From Ganoderma boninense (Eukaryota; Basidiomycota; Agaricomycetes; Polyporales; Polyporaceae), in assembly GCA_002900995.3 (NCBI GenBank), contig CM035309.1, positions 124,001 to 188,000 on the forward strand: 64,000 bases of DNA, given 5' to 3'. A program made the position numbers and the translations under genes. Below the pieces are notes generated by a model. It saw nothing but the letters and a program-made list of their open reading frames with translations. It was not told the origin of the DNA and searched no databases. This document shows, one piece after another, positions 1-11,511 of this stretch (the stretch's first letter is position 1; each line of letters opens with the position of its first letter).

Positions 1-143
1 CGTCACCCAGCACCCGACCGAATACTAGGTTGAACGCCGTTACGCCCCCCTGTCACTACGACGCTTCCGCGAGTCCGACTCGGAATAGCCTTACCATATG
101 TACTCAGCAAACTTCGCTACACGCGTACCGTGGTGCTCCACAA

Positions 144-470
144 CTACAGGAGCGAAAGCGGGACGAAAAACACTAGAAATAGCACCCCGATCCCTGTCGG
201 TCTCCATCCCAGCGCACTCCACGCCCCGAACGCCTCCGTCGCCAGAGGCGCCGTCGCAAGCCTAACACGCGGCAGCCGGCGCAGGACGAAATTTAGTGAG
301 GGCGAGGACGGGCGCCCCTGCCACAGAGGCTCTGAACGCCGTCCCGAGCTCCACGGAGGCGTACGGAGGGACTGTGAACCTTTGGAGGACCTCCGCGCCG
401 ATGAGCTCGGCGAGGAGAGCTTGAACGTCGAGGGGAGCCCGCCGGCGAAAAGAATGGCGAGCACTCGAAG
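144..470 (-). pseudogene. Decayed fragment of a multi-pass membrane protein
   Basis: The minus-strand frame keeps recognisable blocks of the intact gene at 61187-62035: a GLPST block, a VLRRLP block, and LATEAFGAWSALGW followed by TGIGVL. The intact gene reads LATETFGVWNALAV and TGFGVL at the matching place. At DNA level the stretch around 266-300 matches 61480-61520, including GGCAGCCGGCGCAGGACGA. Roughly 160 bp lying between the matching blocks in the intact gene are missing here and the transmembrane segments are scrambled. There is no full-length frame. It is best read as a truncated, frameshifted paralogue. Whether it was made by segmental duplication or by a mobile element cannot be told. 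Confidence 0.7.
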
Positions 471-1508
471 GACGCTGAGCGCGCGAGCCCGACTACTCGG
501 TGTACAAGTAGGTATGTATGCGGCCCGTCCATGGCAGGCTCAGGCTCAGTCTGCGTTGATTTTCGATCCTTGACGCGGGATCACCTCCCAACCCGGGCCC
601 ACTCCCAATGTGACGGGAAACCAGACCGAAGTGACGCTCCCCAGAGCATGGGATTCAGAGAGGATGATCTGCGAGTGGTACCAGAGTCCTCTGAGACATT
701 GCGTGGATTTGCGAGGCGTGCGAGGGGCGCTCAGAAGAGAGCTCGCGTGGTTGAGGAGGGTCGATCGATTCAAGTTGCACAGCTTGCAAGGCGGGCCGGA
801 ATTAGTTCCACCGGAGATCCTTACATGGCTTTCAAGCGCCCAGCACTGCTCCGGCGCTTTCGTGCTGCAGGAGGCATACGAATGGCATTGACCTCTCCCT
901 CCGCTGTCTCTGGTAAGGAACACCACCTTCTCAACGCATATACGTCCATTTTACACCCGTTCAAAGTCTCCCATCTGCCATCGGGTACCGAACGCGCAGT
1001 AACAGGTTCGATGCCAGCAGTGCTCCCATCGGCCATGGCATTGGCTGCTTGTCACGGCACTCAGGTAAGCTCCTCGACTCCTGAAGATCATGAACTTACT
1101 CTGAAGTGTAAACAGACGTAAAGTTTCGTGGTCTCTAGGACCAGGCACCGCTTTGTTGCCACTATTCATGTCGCTCATCGTGCCTCTATTGCGGAGTCAA
1201 CGCTCAATGTAGACCCCGCATATATAGCACGGCTACGGTGTTGAGGTGCGTGCAAGAATTGCGACCCTTCAAGCCTACGGAAGACGTCTCTGATGCGCCG
1301 ATCATCACAAACCTAGTGTCTCTGCGTCTACATCTGGCACAAGCCCTTCAGTTCCCGTCTGCTTTTCTGACGGCTCATTCATCTCGGCCTGGCGCAGATC
1401 CTCGGACCCTGGGGGTAAAAGCATGCGTGAGTCGGAGTGGGACCTATCCAAACCCTCTTCCCTTCTCCGAACGGCGCTCCCCTCCCCGAGACCCTCCCCT
1501 GCGCTACG
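471..1508. other. Stretch with no supportable gene
   Basis: Several short overlapping frames exist on both strands (longest about 196 codons, plus strand 531-1121), but none shows a domain, transmembrane pattern, or splice-supported extension. The end near 1500 is the upstream region of the 7-TM gene. Confidence 0.5.
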
Positions 1509-3269
1509 ATGTCTCTCGGCGCCCCTGTTGCGACGCCGGAGCTGCGAAGGGTCGCCATCAACGACCTCGCGCTGAACACTACACTCTACTACGCTGCTGA
1601 CCTGGCTTATGTAGCGCTTGACATCGGTCTGTCAAGCGCGCTCTTTGGTGCGTCGAAGTCTAGACCGAAGTCGGGAGGTCATCACAGTCCGCGGCTCACC
1701 CGTGGCTGATGGTAGGCGTCTTAACCCTGCTCGCCATCGTCGCGGCGATATTCCTATTGTATTGTTTCATTTTGATTTTCCAATGTATGTGCGCTCAAAT
1801 CTGACGCCGTTCGCCTCTACAGCCGCAAGGGACTGGGATATCGAGCCGTGAAGATCCTCCTCCCGAGCACCGTTCTGCTGTACGGCTCGACGGCGCTCTA
1901 CATGGCTTCGCTAGCCAGCCACGTCGCCAGCGTCGATCGTCTCACCGCACATGCGCAGGACAGCCTCTTCTCGGACGCATATAGCAACACGGACATCGAC
2001 GCGTTCGAAGCTGACGTCTTGAAGCAGTCGTGGATGATGACCATCGCCCTGGGCACCAACGTGCGTCCCGTCTCCCGTCTCCCATCTCCCGTCTCCCGTC
2101 TCCCGTCTCCCGTCTCCCGCCCCCTGTTTAAGTCTCACTGACACTACTATTATTCCTAGCTCCTCGTCGGCGACAGCATCGTGTGGTGGCGCGTGTGCGC
2201 GGTCTGGAAGAACCGGGTCGTCCATGGAGTCGGCCCGCTCCTCATCCTGCTGATATTCGGTATGTCGCGGCCACGCGCATCCAGTTTCAGGCCCGAAGCC
2301 ACCTCATGAGCTCCCGCCCGTCTCGTCACCAGTGTTCGGCATCAAGGCGCTGTCCGGCGTGCACGAATGCGTCGAGCCCTGCAGACAGCCGCAGATGCTC
2401 CTCCAGGACGGCTTCTTCGTCAATGCCTGCGCGGTCCTCTCGCTCCTGCTCAATATGCTCGCGACTGGCCTCATAGGATACAAGGCGTGGTGCGCACCTC
2501 CCTCTGTCGAACCTGCCGCCGCGGCGGTTGACGTTGTGCGCATATATGTGCTCACTTATCCACAGGGTGCACAGGCGACTGCTCCGCGGGCACTTCGGGC
2601 ACGGCCGCCGGAAGTAGCGCGTCATGAAGGCGCTCGCACTGCTCGTCGAGTCCGGCACGATCTACTGCCTCCTCCTCGTGAGTCCCGTCCTATCCTCCTA
2701 TCAATCGCGCGCTCGAAGAACCACGAACATGAACTTGTTGTTTTACGCGCGTACACGCTCGCGGGTAGATCATCGTGGTCGTGTACCAAGCGAGCTCCGC
2801 GCTATTCGCCGCGCCCGACGTGCACCAGAACGCGTTCCTCCGCGCAGTCGCAGACTACACCTACGCGTGCTTCATCTCCGTCATCGTGAGTCCCTCCCTC
2901 ATTCACCCTCGCTGCCAACCCGCGCTCTCTCGCTGATGCCAAGCATGTACGGACGTGCACGTGGGGAAACGGGGACAGGCGATCTACCCGGTGCTCATCA
3001 TCGTCATCGTCGCGCTCAACTGGTCGCCGATCGAGCACGGGCTGACGCGGATGGACGCGGACGGCGCGCCGTTGGGCCCGGGGGGCGAGGACGGCGGTGC
3101 GTGCCAGCCGACGCGCGTGACGCTGAACGTGAACGGAGCAACGATGAGCACTGTTGTTTTTACGGACACCAGCGGGATGCGCTGCATTCAGGAGAGCCCG
3201 GGCGAGTCGGAGGAGGGCGGCGCTTTCGGAGCGGAGACGAAGCGAGGGCCTGCGATCATGGTGGTCTGA
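1509..3269 (+). pseudogene. Seven-transmembrane basidiomycete protein gene with one in-frame TAG
   Basis: Eight exons fit GT-AG signals and keep one frame: 1509-1647, 1716-1758, 1823-2060, 2160-2259, 2333-2489, 2566-2677, 2769-2885 and 2979-3269. Together they make 398 codons plus stop, except that codon 243 (2615-2617) is TAG. The product has an N-terminal start MSLGAPVATPELRR, about seven hydrophobic segments, the family-typical RKGL turn after the second segment, a WWRVCAVWKNR loop and the YPVLIIVIVAL last segment, then a soluble acidic tail. Such proteins are numerous in mushrooms and have no known function; they resemble small-molecule receptors only in topology. The single stop lies in the cytoplasmic loop before ALALLVESGTIYC. 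It may mark a young pseudogene, an alternative splice I missed, or a sequencing error. Confidence 0.75.
2066..2119. repeat. 7-bp minisatellite inside an intron
   Basis: Seven full copies and a part copy of TCCCGTC (one variant TCCCATC) fill the first half of the third intron of the 7-TM gene (intron 2061-2159). The tract is pyrimidine-rich and lies before the branch region, so it probably does not affect the acceptor. Confidence 0.9.
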
Positions 3270-4872
3270 CCCGCATTCGGAGCCGAATCGCCTTCTGAGT
3301 GGCAGAGGGGGGGAGCTGGCGGTGAGTCCGCGCTTGGACATTCTGTTTTTTGCGGCGTAGTGACTCGAATTCGCAGTACGATCTCGTGTATGTTACGGGC
3401 TGTGTAATACTAACGTATATGTATACTAGCTGCTGGCACGGGGCCGAGCACCGACGACCATCGACAGGAATCCACTGTCATCAAGACCACAATCACAACG
3501 CGAACCAAATACGGTCGAAACACGATAGCAGCGGGCCCTGCGACTGAGGCTTAATGGTAACAGGGGTACGATGACTCGGTGATTACTTTCAGCGGTACGT
3601 CTGCTTCAATCTTTTGTTTTCCATCTTCATCCGATGCCGCATGTAGCGCTGATACGCTACGCACCGGCGTTCACAGTGTGCCATTGTCGGCATCTGCGTC
3701 AACTATGCTTCTATCTTGACGGGGCGGAGACGGCCTGCGGACGGTCCCTGCAGACTCTGGTCGCAGCCTGTAGTTTGGGCCCTTACAGGCGAGCGGCGAG
3801 CTTTTACACCGCCTGACATCTCCAATATTCACTTTACACCGGACTTTCTTTATTCAAGCGCTTCAGCCTTCCTGGCACTACAACCTCCGAGCCGTGGGGA
3901 GAGACCTGGAAACTCAGCCTCGACTGGGATAAACGCGTATCCGTCTACCTACATCTGCATTTCTCCGGCTGCGTGTTCACGGTATCAGAAGTGTCGGATG
4001 GGTGGTAAGCAGGTACAGTGCGAGGGGATGATGATCGTCTGGTGTTCAGACCTCTTCGGATCATCACTTATCTTTGCCGCCTCGACTCCAGGCGGTGAAC
4101 CGTTGTGGGACGTATGCATGATTCATGCCACAGTCTTCAGAGGCTGCATTGTCGTAACACTCTACTCAGTTCTGCAGCCGACTCATCTGTGCCTCACCAG
4201 GATATATTGGTCTGGCGGGACCTCCCGGCCCAATTTTGTGGCCGGTGCTACTACCAATTGCTCAGCATCAACTTCTCGAGATTAAATTTAGCGCTCCATC
4301 CGAAGATGTACGCAGTCTGTTCAAGGTATTTTGGGTTCGTTAAAGGTACAACTTCAAGAGATCCTAGCTCTCTATGCCTATACACTCCATTCAGCCCCGG
4401 CTCACTGCTGCCCCCACCGTCCCGCTATGTCCACTTCAAACTGTCCTCCAGCGGAGATCAATACGTTAGCACTAGAGCTGACTCAATATTTTGCACACGA
4501 CGCAACCACCCTCATTGTCCAGTCCTCGATCAAGCACGGGGATCATGCTTGCATGAACATCGGCTTGAGATGAGTTTTTCCCAGCATGCGAGGCTGGGGT
4601 TTCGGGGATGAACCAGCCACCCCGGTCGAACAGAGACTGGCGATTGGCTACCCGTGCACCTCGCCGACCCAAATAAGGTCAGACCCTGACTTACCCACAC
4701 GATGACATGCGGGGGGTGTGCACCTGCAATGGGCCGAAGGACAATTTCCGAGGATTCTCACCACCAGATCCTGCACGGAATTGGTGGGTCAGGACAAACC
4801 GGAAGTAACCCTAGTCGTAAGCAGTAAGTGGCGGAAGCGTGGATCTCAGAAATGTGAGGAACTGATCACGCA
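3270..4872. other. Mostly non-coding; possible relic ORF 4250-4573
   Basis: No gene with confident splicing was found. The plus-strand stretch 4331-4573 reads coherently (LQEILALYAYTLHSAP ... LALELTQYFAHD) and an upstream frame ends with EIKFSAPSEDVRSLFK close by, but the two cannot be joined without a stop. This may be the remnant of a gene. The rest shows nothing recognisable. Confidence 0.35.
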
Positions 4873-4883
4873 TATATATAAAA
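4873..4883 (+). promoter_or_regulatory. Probable TATA box
   Basis: The run TATATATAAAA lies about 60-68 bp upstream of the ATG at 4941, a normal spacing for a fungal promoter with a short leader. It supports the start chosen for the following gene. Confidence 0.55.
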
Positions 4884-4940
4884 CAGTGGTAGGAGGGAAG
4901 AAGTGGTATGAGATCCCCTCCCCTCCTACCAACGACATCT

Positions 4941-5856
4941 ATGGCCACCACTGCGCTCCACCAGTTCCTCATCGACACCGTCACCCACGAGCATGACTGC
5001 GTGCTCCAATTCGATCCACAACGTCAAGCTTTGAGATCCTGGCTCTGGTGAGTCCCTTCGAGCCCCCATACCCGTCAACGTGCATAGGTAACCGTTGATA
5101 GGCCCAAGGATCCCTTAGGCGTCCCGGTCGCGCCGGAGGACTTGCGAGAGCATCGCGCCTCCCATGATTTCCTGGGACCCTGCTGCCTCTGTCCAGCATT
5201 CCCAGGCGACCGTGATGACACCCATGCTTTCGTTGAGGCCGCCATGTGCGACCGAGGAGATGGGGAAATCGTCGCGGTGTGCGTTACGGACGCTTGCGGA
5301 TACTTAGGTATGTGAACGAACGTCCATTATCTTCTTGGGGCTCACCGCGACGTTGGTACTTAGCCTTCCTCGGTCGTATCTTCCGGCGAGGAAATATGCC
5401 AATGACGACCTATGCCAAACGAAGTACGTTCCGTTCTTCATCGTTCTCCAAGTACTCACCATGATACTGCCAGAAGACGGAACCATCGAGCCACCACGGG
5501 TATACCACGAGTCTGAGGACATAGCCAACGTCTTCAAACGAGCCATTCTCTACGAGATTAACTGTGGTAAGTAGTGCGAACATGCAGATAAGCTTTGCCT
5601 CACCGTGCACATGGGGAATGTCCTTGCTTGCCTCCGTTGACTCGAGGCTGACTTGCTTACATCGGCAGACGTGCCCATCCTTTCTCCAACTCGTCGAGTA
5701 CTACCACGTCCGGTAACTTACCACGACTTCTTGCTCAAACTCGATTCCAGAGTGCAACCTGGGGTCCCCGAAAGCGCCATGAAGCTCCTCTTCGTCAGGT
5801 GCGGCGAGTGTAGGAAGGTGACTACGAGGCGCGTGTTCTTGTATCATGTCTGCTGA
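4941..5856 (+). CDS. Unrecognised five-exon gene, 217 aa
   Basis: Exons 4941-5047, 5102-5307, 5364-5423, 5474-5566 and 5669-5856 join at good GT-AG sites with every phase agreeing, giving 654 nt (217 codons plus stop). The small exon 3 and the 50-bp intron after it (GTACGT donor, CTGCCAG acceptor) are needed to keep frame, which is strong support for a real gene. The protein starts MATTALHQFLID, has a proline/aspartate loop (PKDPLGVPVAPEDLREH), a Cys-rich patch PCCLCPAF, and near its C-terminus a second pair CGEC. The two pairs could bind zinc together. There is no signal peptide or membrane segment. I do not recognise the family. A TATA box sits just upstream. No intact neighbour suggests a role. 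Confidence 0.75.
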
Positions 5857-5989
5857 TGTGGCCACGAGAAACGGTTGAAATACTTCGTAGTTGGAAAAAT
5901 GTACTTACAGTTTGGGAGCGAATCTGATGGGGATCGAGAGCTTGGCAAAATTGATGATATGACATGGAATATTGTACCTCAATGACAGA

Positions 5990-6542
5990 GATGACATCCA
6001 GCCTGCTTGCCAGCAAATCAATACAACGGCACCCAGCAACAGACATGGCAGTCACCACACTATTCGAGATCTGGTGAGACCTGGCCGAAGTCATCTGGAA
6101 AGCTGCATATGAGGTTAGCATCAAGAACAATGGACAAACTAGAGCACGGACAAAGGTTAACTCACCCGGAGTACCGGCGCGGACACCAGCTGGTGCAACT
6201 GGCTTATCGGTAACTGCTAATGGAGAAACCGTGTCAGCATTGGACACGGCTCGCACGCGGTCAGCAACTGGGGACCACCGTGGACGGGCAATCTCTACCT
6301 CCTTCTACGCAGCACTTCATTTTGTCATGGTCGCAATGCCTTGCGCGATGCAGATTTGGAACGCAAAGAAAGGGGTTCGAAATAATCTCCCCGACTTGAT
6401 GTTCAGGATGCTGGAAGAACTGGAACTGAAGCAGCAAGCGGACACCGTAGAGGGCTATGGATGGAATGCGTCATTTGTGAGCGCGAGACCAGCGAAACCT
6501 GAAACCTCACGAAGGACGATCGTCTCTAACAACACCAAGTAA
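5990..6542 (+). CDS. Hypothetical gene model, spliced
   Basis: A frame beginning MTSSLLASKSIQRH near 5992 reaches TLFEIW and then a GTGAGA donor; splicing out about 40 bp to the next AG gives LASRTMDKLEHGQR. Further on, 6231-6542 is open and coherent (SALDTARTRSATGDHRGRA ... LPDLMFRMLEELELKQQ). The exon linking these parts is not settled. The minus strand also shows an open frame here (5822-6256), which I take as a shadow. No domain is recognised. Confidence 0.35.
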
Positions 6543-7419
6543 ACATGAGATGTAGACTTCGCGATCAGATCGACGGACCAAATTGTCCTACCTAGGCGGC
6601 CAGATCCCCGTTTACGTGTTGTGGTTGCGGCGGAAGGCCAGCGTACGACATACCGTGCTATCTTCGCCAGACGAAGCATTAGACGTACTTTTCGCTCGTA
6701 GCTTCTGTCAAAGCATTCAACATCGAGTGCCCCAATTACATCTAGCTAATACTGAACATACCGCTTTCATCTTGTCAACCCTCAGGACATGATTGCGAGC
6801 ATCAGATATTCGTGTTCCCCAAGCAAGAAAACATGGAAGACTGCCCGAAAATGGGCATGCAGGGGGAACTGAGCCAAGACGGTAGAGAGGTACCGCTTTC
6901 ACACATGGAAAATGCTCAACCTGACGGATCAGGCACTGTCCTGCTCCTCATGCCTGCCCACGATGCGATCGCCGGTCCAGCGTGGCAGCACCGGTGAATG
7001 ATCGCTGTCCATCAAACACGCTATCACGATAGAAGGACACAACCGGCACATGACGAAAAGCGAGTGCATCCCTAGGGAGCGTAAAGCTTGCCCGACTGGA
7101 ATCCATCAAAGACACCCAGACGGGCGGGAGGCGCGAAAGATGAAACGCTGCCATGGTATGAAAAGAGAACAGCTGCGACAAACACGCAGAAGGGGGAGCG
7201 GGAGGACAACAACATATGAGGAAACCGAAAAACTAGGCAATGAGGTACCCCTAGTTCGCACAGCTTTCGGTGATTTGCGTCGGAGGAAAGCAGGGCGAGG
7301 GACGACGAATTTGCCAAGCCCTCGTCGTGTGCAGGGGAGTGGGAACAATCCACCATCGCACCTCGGGAAGCGATCACCCTGGGAAAATACAGGGACACCG
7401 TTACGGAGAAGGACCGGTC
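6543..7419. other. No supportable gene
   Basis: Both strands carry open but featureless frames (for example minus 7072-7542, which runs across the edge of the 1719-bp repeat and so is unlikely to be one gene). No splice-supported structure or known motif was found. Confidence 0.45.
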
Positions 7420-8025
7420 CATCGCGAAAATAGCCGAGAAAATTGACCACGTCGACGGAGCAATATGTAGTGCAGTCAGCGAGAGAGGACGGGGTGTGGT
7501 CTGCGAATGGTGAAGCGTAAATCGGGGAACCAGTTGAACCACGCCACCGTATGCTCACCTGGCACCGGAGGAGGCGGAGCAGACGCGGGACAACCTGCTT
7601 TCCCCCGACAGGACGGAGTGGCGCATGGGCGATGCAGTGCATACGCATGACAGAGACGGCTCACTACTTCCTGCAAGCCGAACACTGAAAAAGGGGAGGA
7701 CGATCACAATGTCAGCGTATTCGAGAAGCCGTGTCGCCCAATGGAACTCGCCTTACTTAGCCTTCTGGCCATTATGCACACGCCGCTTGTAAGTATCGCG
7801 ATTCCGGCCTCTTGTCCCTGTTCCTGTTCTCGTCAACGCTTGCCCATCCGCCCGCTGTTCACCATTGCCATCACAGATGCCCTGCAGTCGGTCTAAAGAG
7901 CGAGGTGGATGGGTCAGATCCGTGCGATGGTAAGAGATGTAGCGTGAAGTGCACCTGCATTCGGTAAACAATCCAACAGCATTTGGTTCCACCCCAAGGG
8001 CTCCACCCGTATGTCAATTGGGGCA

Positions 8026-8069
8026 CTGCGCGCACCCGGCATTGGATCAACCAACCCGGGCGCACCCAG
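8026..8069 (+). repeat. 44-bp internal motif, first copy
   Basis: A 44-bp block beginning CTGCGCGCACCCGGC and ending GGCGCACCCAG recurs 780 bp downstream with three changes. It contains the arms TTGG(A/G)T and ACCC(A/G)G around CAACCA, so it can form a small hairpin between two copies of GCGCACCC. Confidence 0.8.
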
Positions 8070-8805
8070 TTAGGCCCACAAGAGAGCATAACGGACACAA
8101 GAGCGGCCTGTATTTGCGGCCCGCATTTGGCACCTTGCCGTCGACAATCCTTCCCCACCTTCGCAACCAATCCTCCTTCCAGAACGCGAAAGAACGATAA
8201 GCAAGGTCATGGCCACACACCTTACGACACCACACGGAAAACCTGAACCATTCTCTCTCCCGTTTACCACCGCTTTGACGTTCGTGGTCGATTTTCTTAC
8301 CCCAGATGCCTCATCATCGACGGCAACCTTGAGCCTGTAAGACCCTCAGCAATCGCGCGATGTGAGGTGGCACAAGTACGTACAGATGTTGAGATGCCAG
8401 GAACCGTAACCCGTGAGGCAGCGTGCTCAGTCATCAGTGATCGATTGTTTGCGTCAACAGGGTGATGGGGCGAGAATGCTTCCACCAGTGGCACTTGCTG
8501 TGACTTCTCATAACGATCGCTAACAGCCGACCTGAAAAAAGGAATGAAGAGAGAGATGAGTGGACGAAGGCATGTGCGGCAAGGGTAGCGAAGAGGCGTG
8601 GTAGTTCCTCATACCCGTCTGTCGGGCAAACCAACCCAGGCAGACGGTGAATTTCCGCCGAAGATGATGAAGGCAGAGAAAATAAAGGGAACTGGATGGA
8701 GTACACACCGAGGAGCGGGCTACTGTCGACAGCAGCGAGGCACTGTACGTCGAAAAAGCGCGTTCGAGACTACTTATCCTCAGGACGCATGTGTCCATCG
8801 TGGCG

Positions 8806-8849
8806 CTGCGCGCACCCGGCGTTGGGTCAACCAACCCAGGCGCACCCAG
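8806..8849 (+). repeat. 44-bp internal motif, second copy
   Basis: Second copy of the motif at 8026-8069, same orientation. Both copies also occur, inverted, within 48731-50449. The spacing and conservation suggest a protein-binding or recombination site of the repeat family. Confidence 0.8.
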
Positions 8850-9138
8850 CTCGTTCCACAATAGAACACACACGGAGGATCTTGAACTGGAGGGCATGGA
8901 GGGGACCCGGTCAATATGGGCAGAAGTTGAGGTGGCTGAGCACGTACCATCGTCATTACGGGTGGTCCGTATACCTCCAGAAGGTTGCTAGAGACCAAGG
9001 ACGTGGCAGTGGGTGCTAGGGACTAGAGGGACGTGGGTCTGGTTGGGTGGAAGTCGTGGTAGACTCTAGCTCTGGTCTCCAAGCGCCGATGGCGCCCAGC
9101 TGTGCTGGCACTTGCCCGCGGAAACATCGGCCCGCGCA

Positions 9139-9481
9139 TGCCGACCCACACCCATCGCCGTTCTTTGAAATTGCGGCGGCCGTTCCTTTTTGTCTTACGG
9201 ATCGCATCTTGTCCCTCCCTCTTTCGCCATTCTTCCTTGAATCGGTCAATACACTCGCCAGTTCTCTGTCTCACTCGCGTATAGTTGTGCTCAACATCGC
9301 GAAATCGAGGAATCTGATTGCTAATTTAATTGCCAGTTACATCGGGATATTGTAGCACTGAGCACTCTCGTCGCAACTGGCGCATGCAGCTCATAGTGTT
9401 ACGCCACGGCCCAAAAATCTGTCTTCCTTACGCCTTGAACTGACCAACTGCGTGGAGCGCAAGTTATATCATGGTATTACT
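9139..9481. other. No gene seen
   Basis: Short stretch between repeat copy 1 and the 3' end of the minus-strand gene; it serves as the 3' flank of that gene. Nothing recognisable. Confidence 0.5.
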
Positions 9482-11511
9482 TCAATATATATATAAAGAG
9501 GCAGCCTGGACTATGTGATCGACTTCATGTGCGGCCAGTCTGCTAGCAGCGATGGCGTACTGCTTGACCTTGGCATTGTAGTTAATTTCGCTAAACATGA
9601 CGTGGCTTTCCCAGCCATTGTATCCACGACTTTTTGACATGCATATAGTGTTGTTGTTCATATATCGAATTTGTGTGGAGCTGAAGAGTGATGCCGCCCG
9701 GTATGCCTGAGATGAGCAATGAGACAAGAGTGGTAAATTAAGGCCTCGTATACCTTACCGCAGCGGCCGATAGACCGATGGCCCCATAAGGATACTTTGC
9801 AGGGTTGTGTGAATATATTGATGGGACGTGGATAGCACCACGAATCCACGTCATATGCTGGGCAAGCGCTGCGCGAACGAACAAGGAACGAAACAGGCCC
9901 TGCCAAAAAAATCAGGAGAGTGCATTCCTCATAGGTATTCGAGCTTACCCGTCTATAAGGAGTGTCAAAAGATTCGTAGAAGAGCCGACTATCTTGCAGA
10001 ATCACTTGACAGAATCGAGAGCGTGCAGCAAAATCGATGAACATCTCAGATTGAAAGAAGCATTCGAAGGCGCACAAAGCAGCGTTGCTGATGCACTCGT
10101 GCCAATCATGAACAGCGTCCATAGTCTGAGAGGCTGGATGATCAATTGTTGTTGTTGTTGTTGTTGTTGTACCTGTGCCAGACTCACCGACACATAAATG
10201 CAGTCATCGACTTCGATCTTCCAAGGAAGAGTTTTGCCATAAACCGCTGTCCATATGTCTTGAAGAGTCTGCAGGTCGCGCGCGCAGAATCTCCACGAAC
10301 CCTTCGGCCGCGTGCCTAGAAATTGAACGGCGGTGGGTATAAACTTGCCGTACCAGCGGTTCCCCTCATATACGGCCCTCGGAACGCCTGATGTGTTGGT
10401 CACCCTTAGCCTATCCCTGGTTGGCTTGTCACTGATCCGGCGGGTTATTCTTTCATCGTTCTCCGCAGACACGCCATTGGACTGCGTGACCGGTCAAGGG
10501 GACTTTCCTCAAACAATATGGACCAGAATGAGATGTCGTACCATAATCAAGGGTTTTTCTAGCTTTTCCAGTAGTTTTTGAGACCCGAGCAGCACATCTA
10601 GTGTATTCGCGACGTCAGTGACCCAAATACACTTGACGTAGATGAATACGGAGGGTTCCAGCCTCCGTTGCGCTGGAGCGTACCTAGCGTCTTCACCCGT
10701 TGTTGGGCCACAGAAGTGTATGTGGATTGGTAACGAGCAGGGAAACTCTCGGGAGAGGCAAAGTATGTGTCGGGATAAGACTCATGGAGGAAAGGCGGGA
10801 AGAACACTGCGGGGAACCGTTTTGCGAATTGAGCGCTAGGAAGGGGCTGGTCTCCGAGGAGAACTGCTTCGGATGACTCCATCGCCCACATGCGGAATGG
10901 GGGCGGGATATCATTTCTGACGAGCAGCCTACACCGAATCGAATCAGTATGGAGTGTTTTAGCCATATAAGTGGAAGAGAATCTCACTCGGGAATCGTTA
11001 GTCCAAACTGCGGGGGTACGCAGCGCGTCTCCTGCTCCGAGGTCGGCATAGTCCCATTGAACATCCGTGGAAGCGGCTGCGGGTCTGGATGATCTGCCAT
11101 GTGCATGACCGTCGGTGATAGCATGTCCATTTCAACTTCATCCACATCATCATTGTACGCGGACCCACAGCCGGATGCTTCTAGTCTGAAATCCGACTCG
11201 ACCTCAAAGACAGGATCCTTCAAGAAGTCGAGACTATCCAAATGCGACCTGTTGACCTCCGCTCCCTCATCAAAGTCGAGGAAAGGAGTGAGTCTTGGGG
11301 TGTCTGGGACTCGATTGCTAGCGTCCAAAGAGTCCCCTACCGGCGCCGACCGATCATCGACCTCGTTGTCATCGCCAGTGTCCTTCGTAACGTCCTCCCC
11401 ACAAGCAGTAGGGTCGCATTGGAATACCGTTAAGCACAGCGGCAGAGATGCCTGAGCAGATACAGCCGCACGGCCAGGGACCGTGGAGTACGAGAGCAGA
11501 ACGCGGTTCAT
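9482..11511 (-). CDS. Basidiomycete-expanded protein of unknown function, paralogue B
   Basis: Reading on the minus strand, the conserved C-terminal half is clear: an exon up to 10188 with WYGKFIPTAVQFLG and IWTAVYG, an intron 10126-10187, an exon from 10125 with TMDAVHDWHECISNAALCAF, then GLFRSLFVRAALAQHMTWIR and YPYGAIGLSAAA, and a last exon AYRAASLFSSTQIRY ending at 9482. Each join uses GT-AG and keeps frame. The N-terminal part (11511-10598) is acidic and low-complexity and its exon borders are unsure. The layout W-x-FIPT, L-x-FLG, F-x-x-G-AI-x-L-AAA, A-x-RA matches a family repeated many times in Agaricomycetes (I would compare it with Pfam DUF6532). No enzyme motif, signal peptide or membrane segment is visible. 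It lies head-to-tail with its relative at 12235-13799. Confidence 0.7.
10146..10169. repeat. (TTG)8 microsatellite in an intron
   Basis: Eight TTG units. On the coding strand they would read as polyglutamine if unspliced, but they fall inside the intron 10126-10187 of paralogue B. Confidence 0.9.

Larger units (their letters stand above)
7420..9138 (+). repeat. 1719-bp repeat, copy 1
   Basis: This segment matches the reverse complement of 48731-50449 from end to end: positions in the two copies sum to 57869 throughout, so there are no net indels, and all open frames translate identically. Similarity stops abruptly at CATCGCGAAA on one side and GGCCCGCGCA on the other. I see no target-site duplication and no terminal inverted repeats. 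It encodes no recognisable protein; the small frames inside look accidental. It holds two copies of a 44-bp motif. It is probably a non-autonomous mobile element or part of a larger family, duplicated recently. Confidence 0.9.

Noticed and set aside
5822..6256. Minus-strand 144-codon ORF
   Set aside because: The opposite strand gives a more coherent spliced model, and the minus frame lacks upstream and downstream partners.
10146..10169. Polyglutamine tract in the minus-strand protein
   Set aside because: The CAA repeat lies inside an intron (10126-10187) supported by the paralogue, so it is not translated.
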